Assembly (NCBI GenBank): GCA_027924585.1
Contig: BSBM01000262.1
Location: forward strand, 186,001 to 250,000
DNA: 64,000 bases
Reading direction: 5' to 3'
DNA from: Larix kaempferi
Taxonomy: Eukaryota > Streptophyta > Pinopsida > Pinales > Pinaceae
Position 1 is the stretch's first letter; every line of letters starts with the position of its first letter. The notes under the pieces are model-generated. The model was not told the DNA's origin, did not search any database, and saw only the letters and a list, made by a program, of their open reading frames with translations. Below are positions 46,903 to 58,647 of this stretch, piece by piece. The translations under genes were made by a program, and so were the position numbers.

Positions 46903-46915
46903 GGCTCTGATACCA
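46903..46915 (-). other. Copia B primer-binding site, initiator tRNA-Met
   Basis: Minus-strand TGGTATCAGAGCC directly after the 5' LTR, a perfect 13-base match. Confidence 0.93.
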
Positions 46916-47652
46916 TGTAAAATTAGTCACATCAGATCTAATGAACAAGTAAATCAATCACAACAGATGAACATAGAAAATATGGTGCAAAACTGTGCAA
47001 AACATGCAGCAGTGCTCAATATCCCAATAAGGGTGAATGAATTACAATAGAATATGACTCATGTGAGTGAGCAATTCGAATTGAGTAAGTAGGCCATTCG
47101 AATCACTGAATGGAGTAGCTTGACTCCAACTAGGAGTCCTCATCATCAATCGGTGGTGGTCATCAATGCACAAGAACCAGTCATCCAGGTGTCAATCTGA
47201 GTCTAACTGAGTGTGTCATGTGTAACTGAAGTGTGTATCACTAATTAAGGGAAGGAGTCTCAGTGGGGGGTGCATGGGAGACTAACTGAAGTCAGAACAA
47301 GTCATCTAGTCAAACTGGAGGTCCAACGGAAGTGAAACAGTCAGTCGGGAGTGAAACTAGCCTCAAATCAGGGAGAATCGGAGCTAACTGAATGTAACTG
47401 AAGTGGAATTGCAGTGGTAGGTGAGAAAGTGCACCCTTCTCTGGCAGTAGGTGAGAAGTGGGCGCCTTTCAGACTAGGAGGGCTAAAGAACTGAAGTAAG
47501 TGGCTCCTGGGTGCTAGAAAGAGGTGGCTAAGGTGCTAGAGGCATCAACCTGGTGACTGGGATGCATGCAAAGTGCATGCAAACCCTAGAATTTGCATGC
47601 AAACCCTAATTGCATTCAAGATCCTGAAAAAGATGATGTGGATATCCGAACA
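46916..47652 (-). repeat. Copia B 5' LTR
   Basis: 737 bp, same length as the 3' copy, adjoining the primer site on one side and the TAAAA target copy on the other. Confidence 0.95.
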
Positions 47653-47657
47653 TAAAA

Positions 47658-48563
47658 TACAAAGCTGCTCTTATTAATTTATTGAATCGGTTCTACAGCT
47701 AGACTGAGTGCATGTAATAGTAATTTGTCTTCTGCAAACACAAGCCTTATTCTGAAGCACAAGTAAACAAAACCATTACCATTCTATTATGAAACAATAC
47801 CAGAGTATATAAGCTTCACTCTACTACAGAAATACAAACCACACGTGAATACAAAGGATCGGTGTTGAAGGTGGGCCCTGCCCTCAACGCCTGCTAGTCT
47901 TAAATCACAGTCTTAAAGAAGATAAAATGCTGGATCGATTGATAAAAATAGAGTTTTTACAGTCTTCTCTGCGTATCTCTTACTTAGGGTTTTTAAGAAT
48001 GATTTTATACTGAAAATACATAGTAAAATCGTCCTTGAAACAAGGATCGATCCAACTAACAACCCTACAGCTATCTCGGCATATCTGAACCATAGATGGG
48101 AGTTCAAATCCCCTGAAATCGCCATACTACTAAAGAGGGAAAACAACAGCTCCTCAAATGAAGGACATCCACGAAACAGCAGCTGAGCAATCTTCACAAG
48201 CATCTGAAAGGTGAGGTGAATCCAGGAGAAACGCCCGCATTGTGGATCGAATCCCCCAAATCTTTGCATAAATCTTCCTTCGAATGCCGAGACAGGTATG
48301 GAATCGGGTAGCAAAAGACCCCTGCATAGAAGAGAAACAAAGCTTATTACTTGACCTATCATTAAATGAAGCCTAAAGGCCCAACCATATGCATAAAACA
48401 AGGCAAAGTAATAAATAAGTAATTAAAAATCACTTACCAAAGCTTAGCAATGTTGATCTCTCAAAAAGACATAATCAGATACAACAAAACTGATTATTAT
48501 TTGATTCCATAAGACTTTAATCTAGAAAATATTATACTGAATAGTCAAAATAGAGGACCAACA
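47658..48563 (-). repeat. Athila 3' LTR, segment 2
   Basis: 906 bp continuing the LTR after copia B and its TAAAA target copy, ending GGACCAACA. Contains the left copy of the LTR ORF. Confidence 0.92.
47913..48401 (-). other. ORF inside the Athila LTR (3' copy)
   Basis: 162 open codons (149 from the first ATG, at 48362), about 160 bases into the LTR, in its U3 part. Two hydrophobic stretches, one around VISFVSLLCRGLLL and one around AVGLLVGSILVSRTILLCIF, could span a membrane. The same frame is open in the 5' LTR. The copies differ at about 14 bases, of which nine change the protein, so no purifying selection is evident. Possibly chance. Confidence 0.35.
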
Positions 48564-48573
48564 TCTCCCCCAG
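48564..48573 (-). other. Athila polypurine tract
   Basis: Minus-strand CTGGGGGAGA directly before the 3' LTR start TGTTGG. Confidence 0.8.
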
Positions 48574-48644
48574 ACTGAAGGTCTTGCATGTCCCTATGCA
48601 AGAAATTTTCAGATAGACAAAATTTGAACCTTCAAAATAGATTA

Positions 48645-50114
48645 TCAATCCTTGGATCCAACTCCAGAGACTGAGGCTGAGGTATTAAATAGGACTTGAA
48701 CCTGAGGAGGAGATGGGGCAGTTTGTTGCTGTATACTAACCAATTGTTCAAACTGTTTATCTTTCTTCTTTAACTGTTTCCGAAGACTGTGATTTGTCCC
48801 TGTAACCTCATCAACCAAAGTTTGTAAAGAAACTACTCTAGCCTTTAAAATGGCATTTTCCTGCTTGATGACCCGATCCAATCTCACATACTCTTGCAAA
48901 TTCCTTGTCAGTTTAAAATTCTTTTTCCTAAAATAATCAATTCCCTGTGCTGAAGCCTTCGACTTATGAGATTTAGTAGATTTTGAACCTGATTTGGAAA
49001 GTGATGCTTTGGCAGATTTTAGACTTGATTTTGAAGGGGATGCTGGCAGCAAAGGTTCACTGACAGGACTTGACATTGTAGAATAATAAGGAGAACCAGG
49101 AGAATCAGAGTTAGCATGGGTAGAGGAAGCATCGGATGATGACAATTCGACTTGGACAGGCTCTTTACCCTTAGATTCCCTTCTCCCCTCTTTAGCAACC
49201 ATGCTGCGAGTAAATCTTCTATTGGGAAAAACAAACAAGTTTTCATGCCCCTTATCTCCCCCAGACCGAGAGCTAGCACACTGTCTCTTAGAGATTGGAG
49301 ACCTCTTAGCATGTAATGGGGCAGGTTTCTTGCAACTATTAACAACTGGTTCATGAGGACAATCATTTTGATGAACAGAATTGTTTGCAGAGGAAGCTTT
49401 CTCTATTAAATCAGGGATATGAGGCTCACCGGATTCATTCCTCAAGGATGACTGAAGATGAGGATTAGATCGTTCATATACGAACTGTTCCCATACCCGG
49501 CCTTGCTTCTTTAATTCAGCTAAAATGAGCATTTTAATAAGTCCATGATGGTAAAGACTGTGAGTTGGATGTTCTAGGTTCTTCCTAACTTGTGAAGCCA
49601 TTTTACTCAGACTCTTCCAAAAATAAAATGGAAAATTCAGAAGCTTACCAAACTCGAAGTGAGCTAATAGGAAAAAATGACAGGCTTTATAAGTGGAGAA
49701 TCGGCCTTCACAGGTAATCAACTTGGTGATAATCATCAAAATATTGTGGAATTCCTCTCTAACACAAAGCTTGGAGAAGCCCTTCTCACCCTTCATGGCC
49801 AAAAACCCAGGTTTGAAAACACAGTCATAATCCTTCCGTGATAACCGAAAATTCTTAAACCATCTATCACCGGTGCGTGGAAGTCCCGTAGCCAATGAAA
49901 TAGACTCCTCTGTCACTGCAAACTCCAGGGACCCCACCTTAGCTGTATGCCCATCGAAACTCAAAGCAAATTGTAAAGAAACAGCATCATCGTGGCCCTG
50001 TAAATTGGTTAAAAATGAATGCCACCCAGCCCGAATGAACATCTCCTTACATGCTACGAACTCAGGGATGGCTAACAACTGCTCATATGCTGAGGGTTCA
50101 TGCCGGTTAAGCAT
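48645..50114 (-). CDS. Athila extra ORF in the env position, non-envelope-like
   Basis: 489 residues from the ATG at 50114 (earlier open codons start with TTG). Intact, unlike the gag-pol beside it. Residues 1-210 look globular, with HSFLTNLQGHDD, then the motif SLEFAVTEESISLATGLPRT (about 62-81) and FPFYFWKSLSKMASQ. Residues 215-400 are Ser/Lys-rich and disordered-looking (SSSDASSTHANSDSPGS). Residues 400-465 form a coiled coil (IKQENAILKARVVSLQTLVD). I see no signal peptide, transmembrane segment or furin-like site, so an envelope role is not supported. The N-terminal motif resembles the Tat antisense protein. Probably made from a spliced or subgenomic RNA; function unknown. Confidence 0.75.
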   Translation of the reverse strand: MLNRHEPSAYEQLLAIPEFVACKEMFIRAGWHSFLTNLQGHDDAVSLQFALSFDGHTAKVGSLEFAVTEESISLATGLPRTGDRWFKNFRLSRKDYDCVFKPGFLAMKGEKGFSKLCVREEFHNILMIITKLITCEGRFSTYKACHFFLLAHFEFGKLLNFPFYFWKSLSKMASQVRKNLEHPTHSLYHHGLIKMLILAELKKQGRVWEQFVYERSNPHLQSSLRNESGEPHIPDLIEKASSANNSVHQNDCPHEPVVNSCKKPAPLHAKRSPISKRQCASSRSGGDKGHENLFVFPNRRFTRSMVAKEGRRESKGKEPVQVELSSSDASSTHANSDSPGSPYYSTMSSPVSEPLLPASPSKSSLKSAKASLSKSGSKSTKSHKSKASAQGIDYFRKKNFKLTRNLQEYVRLDRVIKQENAILKARVVSLQTLVDEVTGTNHSLRKQLKKKDKQFEQLVSIQQQTAPSPPQVQVLFNTSASVSGVGSKD

Positions 50115-50995
50115 GGCGAAGACAGGAAAAGATAAGAACAACGAATTAGCAAAGATATTAGACAGTCAATTTCGTAGGCAATGGAAAACTTCATCAACGG
50201 TTCTCTTCACTGGCAAGGGTAAAACTAGAAACAGCCTGATAGAATTATGGTAAAGAGTGGTAATAATTAGCAGACGTGGTGAGGATATCATGATAAGCCA
50301 AGGTTCGTGCCATCCACGTCGCAGGGAATGATGATCATAATATAACACGTTTTGATTCACCGTCACCTTATGGTGAGTTACAAATTAAATAAATGTTATA
50401 AATTTCTATTAAAGATTGCAAATCGACAATGAGGAATGAAATATTACCGAAGGTTAACACCATAAAATGATTTACAAATAAACATTGGTGTATTAATTAA
50501 ATAAATGCCAAAGTTATTATGATAATCCATAGCTCATCGACTTTGGTATAATCATAATCCTTAATAACAATTAGGACCAATCATGCGACATCCATTACCT
50601 TCACCAACATTCATTATCTTTACCATATACATGCCAATTTTCCAATGTTTCTTCCAGCACCCCATACAGCACTCAATCTGGCACTTCAACAAATGTAAAA
50701 TACAGCAGTGCTTTCAGGCTGATAAAGATAAACAAAAATTATCAGCATAGTAGTAATTACCAGCATCTTGAGCAGCTGCTCTGCTATTAAAGCAAATGCA
50801 CTCAAACAGTGATGTAAAAACCATTAATTTTCCAAATATACATCACTCAAATGAGTTAATAAACAAGTAAACTGGATTAAAATTTGTTGGACCCTCAACA
50901 GTTTCGTGGCATAATTTCCTTATTGTAAGGTTGCTGCTTCATCTTAATCACACAGGAAACTAAATTGTGTTATGAAACCAATTTTTATTAACAAA

Positions 50996-51127
50996 CAATC
51001 AGGAACGCAAACTTCAATAAATCACCCTTACTTCTATATAACTATAATTCTCAACAATCATAAATGCAGACTTCATCAATCACCCTTACTTCTATGTAAC
51101 TCAAACAATCAGAAATGCAGACTTCAT
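50996..51127. repeat. Degenerate tandem repeat, 51-59-bp period
   Basis: Units start CAATCAGGAACGCA, CAATCATAAATGCA and CAATCAGAAATGCA at 50996, 51055 and 51106. The first two contain CACCCTTACTTCTAT. Confidence 0.7.
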
Positions 51128-51512
51128 TCTTGTCATTCATACAGAACTTTTTCCATCAGGACATGTGCCACAAGGCAAGGGGAATACTAACAGAAGCTAA
51201 TGGGGTACTGGTCCACTTTGACTCAACTTCACACAGGATAGTTTGAGTAGTGCAACAAATAGCACTGAATTTCTCAGCTATGTTCAGGACTCAAAAAATA
51301 TCAGGCATAAACCTTCTTTTACTAGAATCAGGTAACCCAAAATGCAGAACAGCTGAAGATGATTATCAACTTGCTATCAATTGACTTTTTTCAATGAGTT
51401 TATTAAATTTTAATTAACCACCCTTATGGCCTCTCTTTTACCTTTACATAGGTACATTGTTCATACAGACAAGTATAGATGAGGCTGTTAAAGAAGATAT
51501 TAGAGTCAGAAC

Positions 51513-51690
51513 CCACTGCCAGCAAGCCCGTTCAGTACTCCGGTGGGGTAACTATAACATCTAAGAAGCTTCTTCCCCAGGCAGATGCCCCATTGCCAAC
51601 AGGCATTTTCAGCACCCTAATGGGTTTTCCCGTTCAGGTACCCGCTGCCAGCGGACCTGTTCAGTATCCTGGCGGGTTAACCTCTTGCAC
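51513..51690. repeat. Two-copy repeat, about 129-bp spacing
   Basis: CACTGCCAGC near 51513 and CGCTGCCAGC near 51642 are each followed by GTTCAGTA and a GCGGG- or GTGGGG-TTAAC/TAACT block. Imperfect. Confidence 0.5.
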
Positions 51691-52447
51691 CCATTTTCTA
51701 TCAGAGGCTCTTGTCCCAATTTCACCTTAAAGATAAAATTTATGATTTGCTCAAGCATAGATGAGTGGGGGAGCTGCTCTGAAAACCATCTAGGAGTGGG
51801 ATGGTACCAGAATTGGAAGAGTATTCTTTGTACATGCCTGTAAAAATTTGCCCAGATGAACAACTAACCTTTGCAACTGTAGAAAGTGAAAGTCATAAAG
51901 TGGCTGTACAACAATGTATATATATGTATTTAGTATTATAATAGCCAATAGATAATAACCCCCAAACTGCCTAGTCCTGGATACCTTTTTCAAAATGATG
52001 CCTGTCTTAAAAATAATTTCATGCCCATAGCTGTTACTAAAAACAATTCCCTCGCTCCATCTAGTGTGAAACCAAGTCAAATGGTCCTAGTAACCCATAA
52101 GTTCATAAGAAAAAACCCCTTAAATCACTGATGGAGACAATGCCAGGTGGATAAGTACTCATATGAATAATGAGGACAGGTCTGAAAACCCTAGCAGCAC
52201 ACATCTTATTTACTTGATACAGGCATTCCAATCAATCAGTGAAACTCAGAAATTAACCCAAATTAACACAGTCCTTAAAAAATGCTTTGCAAAAATAATC
52301 AAAGACTGAAATAGGTAGTGACGAAAAGACTTCCCTTAGGTTTCAAAACATTCTGAGCCTTACTGAAAAGAATATCTGCACCCTTCCAAAGAGACCTAAT
52401 AAAACAAATTCCTGTACATATGTACAAAAAAACAATTCCATTGAATA

Positions 52448-53419
52448 TTACTGTGAGAGAGTAAGGGATGAAGAAGTCATTTCTTCATATACTAGCTCTA
52501 GCCCAGATTGCTGACTCATGGTATGAATGAACTGTTGCTTAGAAATGGGTTTGTGATATACCTTTAATGGATGCCCATTCACCACAAAAGCAGTGTGTTC
52601 GTCATCAATTGTCTTTATTTTGACAGAACCATTGTCAAAAACAGTCACAATTTCATATGGCCCCATCCATCTAGTGGTAAGCTTACCTTTGAAATGTTTG
52701 AACCGTGAGTCAAACAACAGATCCCAATCACCTTCTTCAAAAGTCTTCTTCTTCAAAAATTTATCATACCACTTAGTCCGCTGATTCTGTATCAACACAA
52801 TTCGTTGAACAGCATCTTGTCTGATTTCATCAAGCTCATTTAATTGCATCAGCCTCTGCTCCTGGGCTTCATCTAAATTTAGGCTCAATTGTGCAGCAGT
52901 ACGAAAAGTCTTCACCTGAAATTCTATAGGAAGCAGAACCTGTTTCCCATAAACAAGTTGATATGGGGTATACCCTGTGGTATTTCTCCACATAGTTCTG
53001 TAAGCCCACAATGCCTCGGGTAGCCTGTCTGCCCAGTCCTTGTGATGTAGCTGCACAGTCTTAGTTAAAATGGATTCTAACACTTTATTTGTTGATTCCA
53101 CTTGACCATTTGCTTGGGGGTGGTAAGGAGAAGATTTATAATGCTTAATCCCATATTGTTCTGTAAGTGCTTTCATTGATTTAGAGACAAACTGTGCTCC
53201 ATTGTTAGTCACAATTTCATGAGGAATGCCAAAGCGAGTAAAAATTTCTTCGTAAATAAATTCTATGACTGATTTCTCAGTGGCCCTCAATAGAGCTTTT
53301 GCCTCAACCCACTTAGTCACATAGTCAGTGCAGACTAAAATATATCTCTTTTTCCTTGACATTGGTGAGATTGGGCCAACAAAGTCCAATCCCCATTTTT
53401 CAAAGGGTTCAATTTGTAC
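52448..53419 (-). pseudogene. Athila integrase core and C-terminal domain
   Basis: Core: D in LDFVGPIS, then VTNNGAQF where the second catalytic Asp is Asn (codon at 53204-53206, AAC for GAC), and E in NGQVESTNK. The C-terminal part has [20 protein letters not shown], typical of Athila. A TAG near 53420 separates it from the zinc-finger part upstream, at a site where Gln is likely. The Asp-to-Asn change alone should abolish strand transfer. Confidence 0.9.
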
Positions 53420-55130
53420 CTAGGCTTGTAAAGGCATTTGATCAGCAGCAGTAGGTGTCCCCACTCTTTGACAGCTGTCACAGCCCTGTACATATTTTTC
53501 AGCATCTTTAAAAAGTGTAGGCCAATAATACCCTTGATGTAACACCTTATATGTTGTCCACTTGTCTGAGAAATGGCCTCCACAAGGTCCATCATGACAG
53601 GCTTGAAGGATGTCATACATCTCATCCTCCCTCACACACCTCCTGATAATCAAGTCTGGACCTGTTCGGAAGAGGTCATTGCTTGCCCATGAATAATTGG
53701 CACTTTGCTGTATGATTCTTCGTTTTTCATAAGATGACAGATGAGAAGGTATTTTCCCTGTAACCAAATAATTGGCTATATTTGCAAACCATGGTGTTTT
53801 AATAGAAACAGCAAATAAATGTTCGTCAAGGAATGTATCATCTACAAGAACATTATCATCAGCATGAGTCAATCTGGAGAGGAAATCTGCAACCAGATTT
53901 TCTTTCCCGGGTTTGTCAACTATGGTAATGTTAAATTCCTGTAGCAAAAGCAACCATCTAGTAATTCTGCCACTAGTGATAGGTTTATTCATTAAAAATT
54001 TAATAGCAAAATGATCAGTATGAACAAATACATCATAACCAGTAATATAATGCCGAAATTTATTAATGGCATGAACCACTGCTAAAAAATCTTTTTCAGT
54101 TACTCTATAGTTCAGTTCTGCAGGAGTTAAATTTTTACTGATGAAATAAATAGCATAGTAAGACTGATTTTCTTTCTGTCCGAGCACTCCCCCCAAAGCA
54201 GTGTCTAAAGCATCAGTTTGTATATGGAAGGGCAAAGACCAATTTGGCCCCCGCAGAACTAGTGTTGAAGACAATTCTGATTTTAAGGTGTCAAAGGATG
54301 TCTGACAGTGTTGATCCCAACAAAAACCACTGTCTTTGGCCAATAATTTGAACAGTGGGGCTGCTATCTTTGTAAAATTAGCAATAAACCTACGATAGTA
54401 CCCTGCATGTCCCAAAAAACTTCTGACTTCTTTTTGTGTAGCTGGTGGAGGTAGACTAGTAATGATTTCAATTTTTGTTGGGTCTACCTTAATACCTTCT
54501 GATGAAATGTGGTGCCCTAAAACAATACCCTCAGTTAACATCATCTTACACTTTTCATGACTTAAAGCAATATTTGTTTCTTGGCACCTAATTAAAACTT
54601 TCTCTAGGTTATCCAAGGCTTCTTTGAAATCATTACCATAGACTGTAAAGTCATCCATATATATTTCCACACAATCATGGACTAAATCAGCCAAGATACC
54701 TAACACTGCCCTCTGGAAAGTGGCAGGAGCGTTACACAGTCCAAATGGTAATACCTTGTAAGCATAAGTTCCCCATGGGCAGGTGAAAGTAGTTTTTTCT
54801 TGATCCTCTGGGGCTATTCTTATCTAGTTATACCCACTGTATCCATCCAGAAAAGAAAAATATTTTTTTCCTGACAATGTATCCAAAACCTGATCTATGA
54901 AAGGAAGAGGGAAGTAGTCTCTGAGAGTTGCTTTATTTAGTTCATGGAAATCAACACATATTCTCCACTTACCTCCCTTCTTTGGGACAATCACCAACAG
55001 AGATACCCATTTGTTATCAGAAATGGGATAGATAAAATCTGCATCCAACAATTTTTGTAATTCATCCTTCACAATGTCTTTAAGCGCAGGTTCATTCTTC
55101 TCTGTGGCTGCCTTACTGGTCTAATATTTT
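53420..55130 (-). pseudogene. Athila reverse transcriptase, RNase H and integrase zinc finger
   Basis: RT fingers (54824-55072) have ICVDFHELNKATLRDYFPLP and SFLDGYSGYN, then one TAG where the family has Gln. RT continues with PFGLCNAPATFQRAVLG, YMDD (54652-54663) and GHHISSEGIKVDP. RNase H has HIQTDALDTALGGVLGQ, TEKDFLAVVHAINKFRHY and HTDHFAIKFL. The integrase zinc finger HDGPCGGH plus GCDSCQR ends the piece. A one-base deletion near 55095 separates RT from the protease frame. Confidence 0.92.
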
Positions 55131-56646
55131 CCTGTGTATAGATGTGATGAATGCATGTGTCGGGGTGAATGCCTTTCATGTCTGTATAGACCCAAGCAAA
55201 TGCCCTAGACTGTGCTTTAAGTAAATTAACTAACTAATTTTGCTGGTCTTGAGACAGATTTGCATTGATAAACAAAGATCTTCCTGGACTAATCTCCATT
55301 GGTATAGTTGCAGCTCCAACCTTCTCATCTATGAATAAAACTACTGATGATGAGGTGGCTGAAGGGTAGTACTGTTCTTGAAAATCTTCTATGAAAACAT
55401 TGTCTAAGTCAGAGAAGGACTGAGGGAACTCAATACTAGTGGTGGCTGAGATAAATTGATCTAGGATATCATCTTCAGTCTGATGTTCCAGCCCCCTAGT
55501 TTGACTGATGGACAGTAAGGGTTGTCCCACATCCTCATCCCCGTAAGGATTCTCTAACCATAACATGTTTTCCAACATAGGCTATGCTGGGGGATAAATA
55601 ATCAGGTTTTGTAGAGAAGTGCCATTTGATATACTTAAAATACCTTCTCTGCATCCTATAAAGGCATTGACAGTGGCTAACCAGGGCTTTCCTAGTATAA
55701 CAGGATGTTCCCCCATTGGGTGTTTGGTTTGGAGTACCAAAAAATCCACTGGATACTCCCAAGAAGCTACTGTGACAATAATGTCATCTAAGGCCCCCAC
55801 AGGTTTGACTGTGCTCCTATCAGCCAACTCCAAAATAGTAGGAGTAGGTCTAAGGAGATTATGTAACTGAAGTCTCTGCAAGGTGGTCATAGACATGACA
55901 TTAATGGCAGCCCCCAGGTCAACTAGAGTGTTTCCTATTGGAATCTCATTAATGCAAATGGTCACCATTGGGTTCCCGGGATTTGCAAATTTTGGAGGTA
56001 AGGAACAGTCTGAAATATAATTGGACAGCTGGCCTAAAACATGTATCGTGGGTGGATCTTTCTGTTTTCGACCAGGTTTCTTTAAGCACAGTTCCCTTAC
56101 CAGTTTTGAATAGATAGGGACATCTCTAATAGCTTGAAGTAATGGAATCTTGATACAAACATTTTTCAACTCATTTTCCAAATCAAACTGTGGACGAACC
56201 ATAGGCTTCTCTATTAATAACCTCTTTGGGTAAGGGGGGTTGTTATTTACTTGTGGATGAGCAGATGATTGGAAATGAGTTCCCAGTGCTTGAGTGTTTT
56301 CTGAGGCAATCTGCACTTCTTCTTCCTCTGGAATCTCTTTTTCAGCATTTTCTTCTCCAGTCTCTTCATGAATAATCACTGCTGGAGGGGTTTTATTTAA
56401 TGTTTTCCCAGACCTTAATTGTATTTCCTGTAAAGGAGCTGAATGGATTACGTAAGTTGGAGCCATTTGAATTTCAGCATTATGAAGAGGCTGGGGAGGT
56501 CTATTATTAGGGTTTGGGATAGGTTGGGCTGGCAACAATGTGGGTCGAGGTGGGTTTGGATTTTGATATTGTTGTGGAACTGGGGGTATAGGAGGAAGTG
56601 CAGGTGGTGTAAAACCTGGTAATAGCCGCTGCATATTTGGTGGCAT
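55131..56646 (-). pseudogene. Athila protease and flanking linkers
   Basis: A Pro-rich N-terminal linker is followed by the protease (about 55600-56000) with LVDLGAAINVMS in the active-site loop, the DLGA form usual for Athila, and HPVILGKPWLATVNAF. A TAG near 55579 precedes an acidic linker (55234-55578) that leads to RT after another stop. 56646 to 55234 is one frame, shared with the gag knuckle upstream. Confidence 0.88.
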
Positions 56647-56943
56647 TGGACAGTAACTAGGAGGGGCTGTTGATTTTGTTCCCCCATAGGGTTGTCCGTG
56701 TGGTCCCCCATATGACCGTCCTCACCAGCCTTGCTGCCATGGTTGGGTCTGAGTAGGTTGAGAAGGCCAATTCTGCCACATTTGTGGGCTCCATGGCTGC
56801 TGAGATTGCTGCATGGGATAGTAATATGCAGGGTTTGGAAAAACAGGTTCTGGAGGCATGTTTTGGGGTCTAGGATGCCAAGGCCTTCTCGTGGCATATG
56901 ATGGATCCATAGGTTCAGCATTAAGCTTGTAAAAAGCTTGCAG

Positions 56944-58333
56944 TTATGGTAAAGAAGGGAAATTGTCAGTTGGATGTTGATCAGAGCAAAGAGCACAGAT
57001 TGAAATGGTATTAAGAGGGCACTCTTTCAAAGGGTGTCTTTTTCTGCATTTAGGGCAGAATATGTCTAGTGCTACTATGTCCTCCTCCTCTTGCCATCTC
57101 TTTGTTTTTAATGCATCAAATTGGGAACTTAAAGTGCCTAAAATGTCAGTTTTGAAATTTTCTAACAGGTTCCCCAATTCAACTCTTGTGACCCCACTAG
57201 TTCCTGCTATTCTAGAAATACGAGAAGGACCTTCCCTTGTGCTTTTTCCTGCCTTGGCTCTACTCCTAGAATATTTTATGCATAGTTCAGTAATCTCCTC
57301 AAAGGATTTATGAGATACATCACCTGAGGCCATCAAGTTGAGGATTTCCACATATTTATCCAGAATCCCTTTCAGAAAAAAGAGTTCTGACTGCATCCTC
57401 CTGTAAGGTATTATACTTAGACTTCTGTAATACAAAGCAGAAGCATTCTAGGAAGTCCTCAAGACTCTCTTCTTCATGCTGTTGCATTTTAAAGATATCA
57501 TTTTGGGAGTCTCTAGGCCCACAATAGTCACGATATTTTCTGAGGAAAGCACTCTTCATTTGTTCCCAAGTTCGGATGGTGGATTCCCCCAGGCTCATAA
57601 ACCATCTAAGTGCAGAATCCTTAAGGGTGTCTAGAAATAGTTTTAACTTTTGAGCATCCTGTAGATAATTATAACTTCTGCATAAGATGTCAAACTCAAA
57701 TAGAAAAGTATCTGGATCTTCAGTACTTTTCCCATAGAAGGTAGGTAATGAAGATGCTGGGATATTTTTCATACTGACATCCCGTGTAAGATCCAGAATG
57801 GGGAAGCCAAAAGTTGTTTCAGTTCGTCCCTCATGTTCTCCCTCTCCTTCCATCTGGTGTCCAGTTTCCTGATCACTCATGACAAGAGGGTTCCTAAACC
57901 AATTGACACCTAACCCGTCTCTTCTTGGCGATAGAATGAAGTCCCAATGGTCTGGCCTAGGCCAAGATTGAAGATTGAAAGGTAAATCTGTGGTAGATTC
58001 TACTTGAGAAACCACCGGATTCTGGGTATATCCAAGAAGGGAGTTCACTTTTTCTATGTTCACTGTGTCAACCAAGTTGGAATCTTCCTTTGGAGGTGAA
58101 GCTTGTTGGATCTGTAGGATCTATAGGATCTCTTCTGAATGTAACTGTTCACTGAGTATAACCTCAGTTCCTGCTGGTTTGGTCCCTAATTCCACTGAAT
58201 TTTGAATGTTGTTGTTTTCAGTTTCGTTGCCGGTATTCCTATCCCTAGGGTTAGTGAAGGGGGGGGGTTTATTGTTTCCAAAAAGATCGGAATGAACCTT
58301 AATGAATCTTCCCTTACTATCTCTGGGTCTCAT
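56944..58333 (-). pseudogene. Athila gag
   Basis: Starts at the ATG at 58333 (MRPRDSKGRFIK). A C9 run within it encodes Pro. After a stop, the Gag domain (57356-58075) has SSLPTFYGKSTEDPDTFLFE, KDSALRWFMSLGESTIRTWE and FLRKYRDYC. A frameshift near 57375 leads to the nucleocapsid part (56944-57435), whose Cys/His cluster CPKCRKRHPLKEC is followed by CALCSDQH. One more stop lies before the protease linker. Confidence 0.88.
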
Positions 58334-58627
58334 CAAAACAATTATTGAAACTAACAAGACTTTTTAATCAAATGAATCGAAATACATATTCGACAAATGG
58401 GTTTGAAGGAACCTGTTATAACAGATGCGCAGGTTCTTACCTCTTGTCTTACCATCCCTTCTCCTCCAATCTGCCAAAAGAAAAATAGTCAAGAAATCAA
58501 ATAGAGAACAAACTAATCAAAAAATGTCTAAATATATCTACTGCTACTATTGCTATTAAAGCAATCACACATCTATGCTACAAACGCTGGGAAAAATGAG
58601 CAAGATACCAGTTTACCTGGAGCAACT

Positions 58628-58644
58628 CCCCGGCAACGGCGCCA
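58628..58644 (-). other. Athila primer-binding site, tRNA-Asp
   Basis: Minus-strand TGGCGCCGTTGCCGGGG, three bases from the 5' LTR. Matches the tRNA-Asp 3' end used by Athila elements. Confidence 0.92.
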
Positions 58645-58647
58645 AAA

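Larger units (their letters stand above)
41544..47652 (-). mobile_element. Ty1/copia retrotransposon (copia B) nested in the Athila 3' LTR
   Basis: LTRs of 737 bp each at 41544-42280 and 46916-47652, about 3 percent different. Exact TAAAA target copies at 41539-41543 and 47653-47657. Full tRNA-Met primer site, one gag-pol reading with two stops and one frameshift, and a G7 polypurine tract. The intact Athila 5' LTR gives the empty site at 59669-59678. Confidence 0.95.
50115..52447 (-). other. Athila spacer between integrase and the extra ORF
   Basis: 2.3 kb, AT-rich, without a trusted ORF. It contains two degenerate tandem repeats (50996-51127 and 51513-51690). A splice acceptor for the extra ORF is expected here, but I cannot fix one. 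Confidence 0.6.

Noticed and set aside
48645-50114. Envelope glycoprotein
   Set aside because: Position suggests env, but there is no signal peptide, no transmembrane helix and no cleavage site. Called as an unknown extra ORF.
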